The notes under the pieces: model-generated
Seen by the model: the letters and a program-made list of their open reading frames with translations, nothing else
Told to the model about the DNA's origin: nothing
Database searches by the model: none
Position numbers and translations under genes: made by a program
DNA from: Hylemonella sp. UBA6679
GTDB lineage: Bacteria; Pseudomonadota; Gammaproteobacteria; Burkholderiales; Burkholderiaceae_C
Direction of reading: 5' to 3'
DNA length: 64,000 bases
NCBI GenBank assembly: GCA_002454975.1
Contig: DKJZ01000074.1
Location: forward strand, 19,748-83,747
Part shown: positions 8,526-15,681 of the stretch, in pieces
How positions within the stretch are numbered: the stretch's first letter is position 1
How the letters are laid out: every line of letters starts with the position of its first letter

Positions 8526-9732
8526 ATTTTTACCTGGGGTAAGCGTTGGTATGCCAATGTACCAGCGATGAGCAAAGCCGCCACGGTCAAAAGCACGGCG
8601 GTGTAGGGGTCTGAGCCCAGCCCCGTGGCCCAGCCCGCTACCAGACCGGTGAACCACTGCATGAGGGCAATGCCCATGAACATGGCCATGGTGAACACCG
8701 CCATGGCCCGGCCCGTTTGAGCGGGCGTGTAAGACTGCCGCACATCGGCGTATTGCAGCACCATGTAGCCGCACAAAAAGCCCATGGCCACAGCCAACAG
8801 CACGGCAATCAAGGCCACCTGCGACACAGCCAGCACCACAAACATGCCCGCCATCAGCAGGGTCATGCGCGAAATCCAGCGTCTGCGCCTGGGTTCTTTC
8901 GGGTCGAGCCGGCCAAAAAATGCTGGGCCAAACAAGGCCACCACCGACATCACCAGCGCCACATGGCCGACTTGCAGCAGCCCCATGCCAAAACGCTCGA
9001 CCATCAAAGGCCCAAGCCACAAGCCGCGCAGGGTGATGAAGGCTGCATAGGTCACGCTGCCCAGCACCACGACCCCAGGGTTTGGGGCAAGCGGCACAAA
9101 GCCACAAACTCACGCCAGGCCAAGGGCAGGGCAGACCAACCTGTGTGTTGGTTGACGGGCGCTGGCTCGCGCACCAAAAACCACATGACCAGCCAAGCGA
9201 GTGCCGAGCCCACAGCCAGGGCCACAAAGCCCATGCGCCAAGAGCTCTGATCAATCAACCAAGCCAGAGGCGTGCCGGTGAGCAACATACCCAAACCGCC
9301 GATGCCCAGTGCAATGCCCGACACCGCTGCAAAGCGGTCTGGCGCAAAGCGTTGGGCAATCAGCACGGTGCACACCAAAAAAGCTGGCGCGCAGCCCACG
9401 CCTATCAAGAGTTGGCCCACCACGAGGCTGGCGAAATCTGGGGCCACGGCTGTGAGCAAGGCGCCTGCCACCGTCCAGGGAAAGGCCCACAAAATGGTGC
9501 GGCGCACGCCATACATGTCAATGCCGATGCCCATGACCATCTGCAGCGCACCAAAAGCAAAGTGAAACACCCCGGCAAACAGCCCCAGTTGCTGGGCTGT
9601 GAGTTGCATGTCTTGTTGCAGGGCTGGCGCCACCAAGGCTGCCACTGTGCGAAACGCGTTGCTCAGCATGAAGCCGCAGCACAAAGCCAACAGCATCACC
9701 CAGGGTGTGGTGCTTGGTCGGGTCATGTGCAT
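8522..9732 (-). pseudogene. MFS transporter gene interrupted by a single-base frameshift
   Basis: Two pieces of one major facilitator transporter. The N-terminal part (9732 down to about 9076) begins MHMTRPSTTPWVMLL and has the family segment 'GMGIDMYGVRRTILW'-like loop and six helices. It runs out of frame at 'LPQTLGSWCWAA' and stops near 9052. The C-terminal half continues in the next frame as 'LGVVVLGSVTYAAFITLRGLW' to the stop at 8522. Restoring one G in the G-run (CCCC on the plus strand at 9073-9076) joins the halves into an approximately 403-residue protein of normal length. Either the gene is a recent pseudogene, or this is an assembly error in a homopolymer. The end overlaps the start of the flavin oxidoreductase by four bases. 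Confidence 0.85.
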
Positions 9733-9756
9733 GGGGCTAAGCTGTCAGTGCATGTG

Positions 9757-9835
9757 TTCAAGTCAGGCCTTCAGGATCAGCCCTTAAGACAAGTCCTTAA
9801 GACCAGCCATTAAAACAAGCATTCAAGACATGCCA
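9757..9835. repeat. Degenerate 12-14 base tandem repeat, about six units
   Basis: The spacer between the MFS gene and the dehydrogenase gene consists of six successive units starting TTCAAGTCAGGCC (9757), TTCAGGATCAGCCC (9770), TTAAGACAAGTCC (9784), TTAAGACCAGCCA (9797), TTAAAACAAGCA (9810) and TTCAAGACATGCCA (9822). The shared pattern is roughly TTMARRnCARGCC. The last unit covers the stop codon and final residues of the dehydrogenase gene. Seen directly; function unknown. Confidence 0.6.
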
Positions 9836-10692
9836 TTGCGTCGGGCAAGTTCCACAAACAAGCCTGAGTGGTCCAAATCGGTCATACCGTGCTCGATGCC
9901 GCTGGCGTAAAGCTGTTCAAACAAACCGGTGATGGGCGCAGTGAAACCAATTTGCTCGGCGGTGCTCAAGGCATTGCGCATGTCTTTGAGTTGCACCGAC
10001 ATTCGCGCACGCGGCGCGAAATCACGCTCAACCATGCGCTGGCCATGCACTTGCAAAATGCGACTGTCGGCAAAACCACCGGTGATGGCTTCTTTGACCT
10101 TGGCCATGTCAGCCCCGCCTTTTTCGCAGAGCAGCAAAGCCTCAGCCACCGCACCGATGGTGATGCCCACAATCATTTGGTTGGCCAGCTTAGCGAGTTG
10201 CCCAGCGCCACTTGGCCCCACATGCGTGCTGCGGCCCATGGCAGCAAACACCGGCTGCATGCGTGTGAACACATCGGCATCGCCACCGGCCATGATGGCC
10301 AGGGTGCCTTGCTCAGCGCCGATGGTGCCACCCGAGACGGGCGCGTCGAGGTGGTGCAAACCCATGGCTTGTAGGCGAGCCGCATGGTCACGCGCTTGCG
10401 CGGGTTTGATGGAGGACATGTCGATGTGCACCGCGCCCTGGGGCATGGCTTGCGCGGTGCCTTGGTCGAACATGACTTGTTCAACAATGTCGCCGTTTTC
10501 CAGCATGGTGATGAGCACATCGGCTTGCGCCGCAGCCTGTGCGGCGGTGTCATGCACGGTGGCGCCGAAAGCGACAGCGCGCTCGGCTTTGTCGCGGCTG
10601 CGGTTCCACACATGCACGGTGTGGCCAGCTTCGCACAAGCGACGGCTCATGGGCAAACCCATGAAGCCAATTCCTAAAAAAGCAATGTTCAT
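9823..10692 (-). CDS. NAD(P)-dependent oxidoreductase of the 3-hydroxyisobutyrate dehydrogenase family
   Basis: Cytosolic beta-hydroxyacid dehydrogenase, 289 residues, starting MNIAFLGIGFMGLPMSRRL. The Rossmann motif is GxGxMGxxM; the substrate-binding motif is 'HLDAPVSGGTIGAEQGTLAIMAGG'; the catalytic Lys lies in 'GQLAKLANQMIVG'. This family includes tartronate semialdehyde reductase (GarR), 3-hydroxyisobutyrate dehydrogenase and threonate dehydrogenase, and the sequence alone does not choose between them. It follows the SAF-domain dehydrogenase gene by 4 bases on the same strand and is likely its operon partner under the GntR regulator. Confidence 0.88.
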   Translation of the reverse strand: MNIAFLGIGFMGLPMSRRLCEAGHTVHVWNRSRDKAERAVAFGATVHDTAAQAAAQADVLITMLENGDIVEQVMFDQGTAQAMPQGAVHIDMSSIKPAQARDHAARLQAMGLHHLDAPVSGGTIGAEQGTLAIMAGGDADVFTRMQPVFAAMGRSTHVGPSGAGQLAKLANQMIVGITIGAVAEALLLCEKGGADMAKVKEAITGGFADSRILQVHGQRMVERDFAPRARMSVQLKDMRNALSTAEQIGFTAPITGLFEQLYASGIEHGMTDLDHSGLFVELARRNGMS

Positions 10693-10696
10693 TGTC

Positions 10697-12037
10697 TTAC
10701 TTTGCAAACATGTCTTCCATGGCCTTGCGGACCTGGTAGGCGTGGGTGGTGGTGTCCATGGCCACATCGGCCCAGCTCAAAGACTGGCCTTTTTTGACCG
10801 GACGCACCACTTTGACGTTGTGCGCCAAGCCCAGTGGCAAGCCGCCCATTTTGGCCGATGTGCTGGCAGGCAGCAACTTGCCCCACACGGTGTAGCCACC
10901 TTCGCCGTCGAGCATGTCGCCAGGTTGTAAATCGCGCTTGGCGGTGGCCACCACATCGGCGTTCCAGCCGGTGGCCACACCCGTGGGTTCATGGCGCAGC
11001 GCGACCGAGGCCACCGACACACCCACCTCCAGGCCAATCAGGTGCCAGCGCTTGTAGAGCGTGAAGTAGCGCCCGCTGGGGTCGGTGTGGGCGTTGTACT
11101 CTTCAAAGCAGTTCTTGATGTAGTCGGTCTCGGCTTCCACCGTGACCCACACGCCCATGCGGATGTCGTAGGGAATTTTTCGGCCATCGGCTTCAAGCGA
11201 GGAGATCACTTCGACCATGCCTTTGCGCTCGAGCACACCACCCTCGCTGATGGGGCGGGTCACGTAGGGAATGTCTTCCACACTGGCTGGCGGGTAGAGC
11301 AAGCCATTGGAGGGCACGCTCAAGCCGGTGGCGTTGGACACCGCGGTGCTTTCGATCGAAGGTTTGGAGCCGTCCAAAAAGCTGTTGAACATTTTTGGGT
11401 TCAAACCACCGCGCGCGGCTTGCTCAGGCGTCAAGCCGTAGTTGCCCCACACGGTTTCAGGCGTGGACTCGCTGAAGTGCGGCAGCCACTTGTGGCCGCG
11501 CCCGGCCGCCACCACCGGGAAACCGCAGGTACGTGCCCAGTCCACCAGGTCGCAAATGAGCGCGGGCTGGTCGCCAAAAGCCATGGAGTACACCAGGCCC
11601 GCTTGCGCGGCTTTACGGGCCAAGAGGGGGCCACAAAACGCATCAGCTTCCACCGTCACGTTGACCACATGTTTGCCATTTTCAAAGGCTTTGAGGATGT
11701 GGTCCACCGCGGCAATCGGGTTGCCGGTGCATTCCACAATGATGTCGATGGCCGGGTGGCTGACCAAGGCTTCCCAGTTGTCGCTGATGTGAGTTGCTCC
11801 GGTTTTGATAGCGTCATCCATCGACGCTGCCTGGGTTGGGGCCGGATTCCACCCCACACGCGCGAGGTTGGCGCGGGCGTTGTCAGGCGACAGGTCGGCA
11901 ATGCCCACCAGGTGCACGCCGGGGGTGCGTGGGATTTGCGCCAGGTACATGGAGCCGAATTTGCCCGCACCAATCAGGCCGATGCGCACGGGTTTGTTGT
12001 CACTGGCGCGTTGTTGAAGTTTGGAATAAAGGTTCAT
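10697..12037 (-). CDS. COG4091-type dehydrogenase: NAD(P)-binding domain plus C-terminal SAF domain
   Basis: 446-residue protein starting MNLYSKLQQRASDNKPVRIGLIGAGKFGSMYLAQI; an upstream in-frame extension looks like non-coding leader. It has an N-terminal homoserine-dehydrogenase-like Rossmann fold (GLIGAGKFGSM), 'EADAFCGPLLARKA' and 'SMAFGDQPALICDLVDWA' in the middle, and a C-terminal SAF segment (DLQPGDMLDGEGGYTVWGKL, 'LPLGLAHNVKVVRPVKKGQ'). Such proteins are annotated as predicted homoserine dehydrogenases but are usually found with sugar-acid or polyol catabolism genes. Together with the downstream 3-hydroxyisobutyrate-type dehydrogenase it suggests a small catabolic unit controlled by the adjacent GntR protein. 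True substrate unknown. Confidence 0.82.
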   Translation of the reverse strand: MNLYSKLQQRASDNKPVRIGLIGAGKFGSMYLAQIPRTPGVHLVGIADLSPDNARANLARVGWNPAPTQAASMDDAIKTGATHISDNWEALVSHPAIDIIVECTGNPIAAVDHILKAFENGKHVVNVTVEADAFCGPLLARKAAQAGLVYSMAFGDQPALICDLVDWARTCGFPVVAAGRGHKWLPHFSESTPETVWGNYGLTPEQAARGGLNPKMFNSFLDGSKPSIESTAVSNATGLSVPSNGLLYPPASVEDIPYVTRPISEGGVLERKGMVEVISSLEADGRKIPYDIRMGVWVTVEAETDYIKNCFEEYNAHTDPSGRYFTLYKRWHLIGLEVGVSVASVALRHEPTGVATGWNADVVATAKRDLQPGDMLDGEGGYTVWGKLLPASTSAKMGGLPLGLAHNVKVVRPVKKGQSLSWADVAMDTTTHAYQVRKAMEDMFAK

Positions 12038-12179
12038 GGCGTGATGGATAAAAAAGTGGCGCGGCATGCGCAGCGTCCACATGGGCAAAAAAGCGAAGGG
12101 GCTTTGTGAAGCGACTTATGGACGGCGTCGATGGGGTCGCGGTGTGAGTTGTCGAGCGGGTGGAAGAAGGGGTGTTGTG

Positions 12180-12195
12180 ACGTTGGCGCCAACGT
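12180..12195. promoter_or_regulatory. Perfect 16-bp palindrome ACGTTGGCGCCAACGT
   Basis: An exact two-fold symmetric site with central GGCGCC lies 2 bases beyond the GntR gene stop codon and about 140 bases upstream of the SAF-domain dehydrogenase start. It has no T-run, so it is not an intrinsic terminator. Its position fits an operator for the dehydrogenase pair; a strong central CG dyad is typical of LacI-type sites (inference). Confidence 0.45.
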
Positions 12196-12197
12196 GC

Positions 12198-12878
12198 TCA
12201 GGCCAAGATCGGTGTTTGTTCTTGAACTGCGAGCTCGCGCGTCATGAACAAGGCGGCTTCTTGGCTGTGCTGTGTCACCAAGGTTTGCGCCAGTTCGCTG
12301 TTGCCTTGCTCAATGGCTTGGGCAATGGCGGCGTGTTCGTCCCACACGCTTTGGCGCAAATCGTGAAACTGCAAAACAGCGCCAATCGCACGGCGGATGT
12401 GGCACCAGTGCACGCGGGCGCTTTGCTCAATCAGGGGGTTGCCCGAGGCCGCGTAAAGTGCCTGGTGAAAATGCACATCGGCTTGGATGAGCAGTTGCAG
12501 ATTTTTGCTTTTTTGTGCTTCGCGCCCGGCTTTGATGAGGGCTGGGTCGAGCTTGGCACGTCGCTGGGCTGCCAGTTTGGCCGCCAAGGCGTCCAAGGTG
12601 CCGCGCAGCTCGTAGACCTGGGCGGTCAAGGCACTGGTCAAGGGGGCCACTTGCACGCCACGCCCGGGCGCATCGAGCACCAGACCGTCGTGCTTGAGCA
12701 TGCGCAGGGCTTGGAGCACCGGCTGGCGCGACACGTGCAACTGTTCGGCGAGTTCTTCTTGCGTGATGCGCTGCCCAGGCTTGAGCTGGCCTTGGCTGAT
12801 GGCATCGACCAAGCGCTCGTACACCTGCTCCACCAGGTCGGGGGAGGATTGCAGTTGGATCAGGGGCTTGGGCGTCAT
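12198..12878 (-). CDS. GntR-family transcriptional regulator, FCD/VanR subfamily
   Basis: 226-residue DNA-binding regulator. The N-terminal winged helix spans about residues 12-75 (VYERLVDAISQGQLKPGQRITQEELAEQLHVSRQPVLQALRML). The C-terminal all-helical FCD ligand domain contains the metal/ligand-type residues 'HFHQALYAASGNPLIEQ' and a later HAAIAQAIEQG. It is transcribed toward the two dehydrogenase genes, which it probably controls in response to their substrate. A near-perfect palindrome lies 7 bases upstream of its start codon, so autoregulation is likely. Confidence 0.9.
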   Translation of the reverse strand: MTPKPLIQLQSSPDLVEQVYERLVDAISQGQLKPGQRITQEELAEQLHVSRQPVLQALRMLKHDGLVLDAPGRGVQVAPLTSALTAQVYELRGTLDALAAKLAAQRRAKLDPALIKAGREAQKSKNLQLLIQADVHFHQALYAASGNPLIEQSARVHWCHIRRAIGAVLQFHDLRQSVWDEHAAIAQAIEQGNSELAQTLVTQHSQEAALFMTRELAVQEQTPILA

Positions 12879-12884
12879 GCTTGT

Positions 12885-12904
12885 GTACTCTGTATACAGA
12901 ATAC
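12885..12904. promoter_or_regulatory. Likely GntR/FCD operator upstream of the regulator gene
   Basis: A 20-bp palindrome with one mismatched pair; the core TCTGTATACAGA is perfect and the outer GTA/TAC arms also match. It sits 7 bases upstream of the ATG of the GntR gene (start codon at 12876-12878), where binding would block transcription or translation initiation. FCD-type GntR sites commonly carry TGTATACA-like cores. Assignment to this regulator is an inference. Confidence 0.6.
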
Positions 12905-12929
12905 CTCAAATCCGATGGGTCTGCAGCTG

Positions 12930-12941
12930 AGTGTTAACACT
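12930..12941. promoter_or_regulatory. 12-bp perfect palindrome AGTGTTAACACT
   Basis: Perfect dyad in the divergent spacer between the GntR gene and the riboswitch. It is 26 bases from the GntR operator and about 70 bases before the riboswitch, so it may belong to the promoter of the forward transcript. The binding protein is unknown. Confidence 0.35.
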
Positions 12942-13014
12942 GTACCAGCCAAGCAGGGTTGAAATTGACCAGCAAAACGTGGCGTCTCTACCATTGGCCC
13001 AAACTGAGTGGGCA

Positions 13015-13090
13015 GCAACAATTCTCTTCGCCACACCTGCAGCGATGCAGAGCCGGAAAGCCACAGATCTCCCGTAGACCGCTGGGTTGC
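13015..13090 (+). promoter_or_regulatory. Probable cyclic-di-GMP-I (GEMM) riboswitch aptamer
   Basis: Structure worked out by hand. The outer helix is GCAAC (13015-13019) with GTTGC (13086-13090). The first hairpin is CTGCA-GCGA-TGCAG (13037-13050) with a GNRA tetraloop. The conserved internal segment AAAGCC is at 13057-13062. The second hairpin has the GEMM two-part topology: CAG (13064-66) with CTG (13082-84), and TCT (13068-70) with AGA (13076-78), separated by a one-base/three-base internal loop. The GGGTTGC at 13084-13090 matches the tetraloop-receptor end (GGGTTACC in Vc2). Both second-hairpin stems differ in sequence from Vc2 but keep pairing. It lies 93 bases upstream of the orphan protein gene at 13184, which would then be controlled by c-di-GMP. 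Confidence 0.68.
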
Positions 13091-13102
13091 AAAACGTTGA
13101 TG

Positions 13103-13154
13103 CTTGCGCAGTTGGGCGCAAGTGCGGCGTGCGATGCAACCCAACTCGGGTTGC
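13103..13154 (+). promoter_or_regulatory. Candidate expression platform: two stem-loops with an alternative pairing to the aptamer
   Basis: Hairpin 1 pairs CTTGCGC (13103-13109) with GCGCAAG (13116-13122). Hairpin 2 pairs GCAACCC (13136-13142) with GGGTTGC (13148-13154). GCAACCC is equally complementary to GGGTTGC at 13084-13090, the 3' strand of the aptamer, so the two folds exclude each other. No U-run follows hairpin 2, so this is not a plain intrinsic terminator; effects on translation or Rho are possible. The likely Shine-Dalgarno GGAG lies near 13173. Confidence 0.45.
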
Positions 13155-13183
13155 GCCAGACAACGACTTGACGGAGATTTGAC

Positions 13184-14620
13184 ATGACAGTTGCTTCCAC
13201 TTCCACCCACGCACCCACCCTGCACATCGCGCCTAGCTTGAAAATTTTGGCGCCGCTGGCATCCCATGCGGTGAGCGCGCCTGCTTTGAACACCGCCAAG
13301 CTGGGGGCTGTGGTGAACTCGGCTGCCAGCGTCTCGACCAAGGTGCTCGAAGCCAAGGTCGGCGCTTTGGCCGCCGCTGCCAAAACGGTGGTGGCTGTCA
13401 AAGTCGCCGAAGTCAAGGAGCTCAGCGTGCCTGTGGCGCAAACACAATCGGCAACGCTCAGCGAGAGTGCCACGCTTGCACAAAAAGCCGCGGCGGCACT
13501 CAAGCCCATCACCACGCCCGATGAGCTGCACATCAACACCAACGTGCATGTGCCCGTGCAAAAAGTGGTGGCAGCTGCCGCTGATGTCGCGGGCAAGGTC
13601 GCGGTGGATCTGAGCTGGGTGAGCGTGCAAACCACCGACAGCTCGGTCAAAGAAACCTCCAAGCTCACGCTGGGCGACAAGCTGCTGGCGGGCTTTGAAG
13701 ACAAAGGCCTCACCGTTCCCGGTATCGACAAAATTTCTTCACCTGTTGCCGGTATTGACGGCAAGGTGCTGGTCAACGCCGTGGCTGGCGGTTTGCACGA
13801 CATCAACGTGCCAGTGAAATACGACAACAAGCTTGACTACAGCACGCCTGCGCAAAAACTGGTGGTCAGCACCCCTGAGGTGGCGCTGGTCAAAACCGTC
13901 ACCGCTTCTTTGGGCGATGTCAAAGTAGGCACCCCACAAGGCGAAAAATCTCTGGGCGGCAGCACCTTGGGCGGTGACATCAAGCCAGAGGTCGAAGCCG
14001 TTTTGGCGGGCAAAACCCTGTTGGCGCAAGAGATCAAGCCCGTGCATGTCAACCCTGAGCCCGTGAAAGTGGGCGCTTTAGCCGCCGAGTTGACGGCCAA
14101 AGTGGCGGTTACTGCAGAGGCTGTGGCCCAGGCCACCTTGCCCACGCTCAAAACACCCGCGTTGACGGCGCATGTGCCTGGCGCTGAGCATGTGGTTGTG
14201 GACAAAACGATTGCCACCCACGACATCACCCTCAAGGCCCCAACTGACAAGCTGGTGGCCCATGTCGACCTGCAAGCCATCAACGCGGTCTCTGGCTTGG
14301 CTTATGTGGAGGGCCTGCCCTCTGGCGACAAGGGTGCTGCCCTGAGCTCGGATGTGCTCGCGGTCAGCAAGCTGGTGGCGGCTGTGGGTGTGACGCACAT
14401 CAACCCGGGTGTTCACATCAGCGGCGCTGAGCTTGACCTGCATGCCGCCTTGCCCGGCTCTTATGAGTTGGCGCCCGCCATGACCTTGAGCCCCTACGCT
14501 GGCCATACCCAGGACCCAGCAGGTGCGAACGCCTCGGCCTGGGCTGACGAGGACATCGACCACGCGGGCTTCATCACCTTGGTGGGTACGGGCACAAGCT
14601 CGCCGGTGCACTACGGCTGA
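13184..14620 (+). CDS. Orphan Ala/Val-rich protein, no recognised family
   Basis: 478 residues beginning MTVASTSTHAPTLHIAPSLK, with GGAG about 7 bases upstream of the ATG. I do not recognise the family. Composition is extreme: rich in Ala, Val, Lys, Leu and Thr, no cysteine, only two Trp (145, 453) and two Phe (171, 463). There is no signal peptide or membrane helix. A 'KVGALAA' segment recurs at residues 58-64 and 295-301 with similar flanks, and short beta-type phrases such as 'HINTNVHVPVQK', 'LHDINVPVKY' and 'THINPGVHISGAELDLH' recur loosely. The C-terminus is acidic/polar (SAWADEDIDHAGF...VHYG). It could be a structural or secreted protein exported without a cleaved signal, fitting a c-di-GMP-controlled matrix or adhesion role, but that is inference. 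Confidence 0.75.
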   Translation: MTVASTSTHAPTLHIAPSLKILAPLASHAVSAPALNTAKLGAVVNSAASVSTKVLEAKVGALAAAAKTVVAVKVAEVKELSVPVAQTQSATLSESATLAQKAAAALKPITTPDELHINTNVHVPVQKVVAAAADVAGKVAVDLSWVSVQTTDSSVKETSKLTLGDKLLAGFEDKGLTVPGIDKISSPVAGIDGKVLVNAVAGGLHDINVPVKYDNKLDYSTPAQKLVVSTPEVALVKTVTASLGDVKVGTPQGEKSLGGSTLGGDIKPEVEAVLAGKTLLAQEIKPVHVNPEPVKVGALAAELTAKVAVTAEAVAQATLPTLKTPALTAHVPGAEHVVVDKTIATHDITLKAPTDKLVAHVDLQAINAVSGLAYVEGLPSGDKGAALSSDVLAVSKLVAAVGVTHINPGVHISGAELDLHAALPGSYELAPAMTLSPYAGHTQDPAGANASAWADEDIDHAGFITLVGTGTSSPVHYG

Positions 14621-14721
14621 TCTCAGCCTGGCCCTTGAGGGGCGTATGTGCCGCGCCTCTTGGGGCGTGTGTGCCTGTGGTCTGTGTCAAGATATTGGCT
14701 TTACCACTCACACAAGCAGCC

Positions 14722-15594
14722 ATGAGCAAGAACGTACGCCCCGCCAAGCCCACCCCGGCCTGGCTAGACCGCATGTACAACAACCGCGTGTTGGTACCCG
14801 AGCACGCCACGCATTTCTCGCAGTGGGCCGAGGCTTCAGAAGACGCCCGAGACGCCCACAACTGCCAGCGCAACCTGGCCTATGGCAAGAGCCCCATGGA
14901 AACGCTCGATGTGTTTCCCGCCAAGCAGCCCGACAGCCCGGTGATGGTGTTCATCCACGGCGGCTACTGGCGCTCGCTGGACAAGTCCGACCACTCTTTT
15001 GTTGCCCCTGCCTTTGTCAACGAAGGCGCTTGCGTGGTGGTGCCCAATTACGACCTGTGCCCAGCAGTCACCATTCCCCAGATCGTGTTGCAAATGGTTC
15101 AAGCCTTGGTGTGGACCTACCGCAATGTGGCGCAGTACGGCGGCGACCCGCAGCGCATCACGGTGATTGGTCACTCGGCTGGTGGCCACCTCGCTGCCAT
15201 GATGCTGGCCTGTTTGTGGAAACAAGTGGCCAAAGACCTGCCCGCTGATTTGGTCAAAAGCGCCATGTCCATCTCAGGTTTGTATGACCTTGAGCCGGTG
15301 ATGAAAACCCCGTTTCTCAAAGCGTCGCTGCACCTCACGCCAGCGCAGGTCATGCAGGCCAGCCCAGCGTATTTCAAGGCGCCCAAGCAGGGCAAGTTGT
15401 ATGCCTTGGCGGGCGCTGACGAAAGCGCGGAATTCATCCGCCACAACCAGCTCATCCAAGACGCGTGGGGCAAAAAATCTGTGCCGGTGTGCGAGCTGGT
15501 GCCGCAGCGCAACCACTTCAGCATCGTTGAAGACCTCACTGCGCCCTGGACCGAGCTGCACAAGCTGGCGGTGGCCATGGTCAAAGCGGCTTAA
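14722..15594 (+). CDS. Alpha/beta hydrolase (kynurenine formamidase/esterase-like)
   Basis: 290-residue hydrolase starting MSKNVRPAKPTPAWLDRMYNN; a longer upstream frame is not supported. The oxyanion motif 'HGGYWRSLDKSDHSF' and nucleophile elbow 'GHSAGGHLAAM' are present, with a late Asp (AGADESAEF) and His (QRNHFSIVED) completing the triad. The HGGYW plus GHSAGG pattern is typical of the KynB-like/carboxylesterase group, but no tryptophan catabolism genes are nearby, so arylformamidase activity is only a possibility. It stands alone between the orphan gene and uvrD. Confidence 0.85.
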   Translation: MSKNVRPAKPTPAWLDRMYNNRVLVPEHATHFSQWAEASEDARDAHNCQRNLAYGKSPMETLDVFPAKQPDSPVMVFIHGGYWRSLDKSDHSFVAPAFVNEGACVVVPNYDLCPAVTIPQIVLQMVQALVWTYRNVAQYGGDPQRITVIGHSAGGHLAAMMLACLWKQVAKDLPADLVKSAMSISGLYDLEPVMKTPFLKASLHLTPAQVMQASPAYFKAPKQGKLYALAGADESAEFIRHNQLIQDAWGKKSVPVCELVPQRNHFSIVEDLTAPWTELHKLAVAMVKAA

Positions 15595-15618
15595 GACCCA
15601 CGCGTAGCTCGTCCTTCG

Positions 15619-15653
15619 CACGTCTGTGGCGCTTTGCATGGGCCGCAGACGTG
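15619..15653 (+). other. 12-bp stem-loop between hydrolase and uvrD genes
   Basis: CACGTCTGTGGC (15619-15630) pairs with GCCGCAGACGTG (15642-15653) across an 11-base loop, with a single T:G wobble. No T-run follows directly, so it may be a weak or Rho-assisted terminator of the hydrolase transcript, or structure in the uvrD leader. Confidence 0.45.
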
Positions 15654-15681
15654 GTGTGTGCCTTGTTCCTACAATCGGGGC

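Noticed and set aside
8526..9254. Upstream extension of the flavin oxidoreductase frame
   Set aside because: It is the out-of-frame reading of the MFS transporter C-terminal half; the family N-terminus begins at MTYPRLSM.
13015..13090. Cobalamin riboswitch as an alternative reading of the structured leader
   Set aside because: The GCCAGGAGACC-type B12 box and the required long-range architecture are absent; the GNRA hairpin plus the second hairpin and GGGTTGC fit GEMM.
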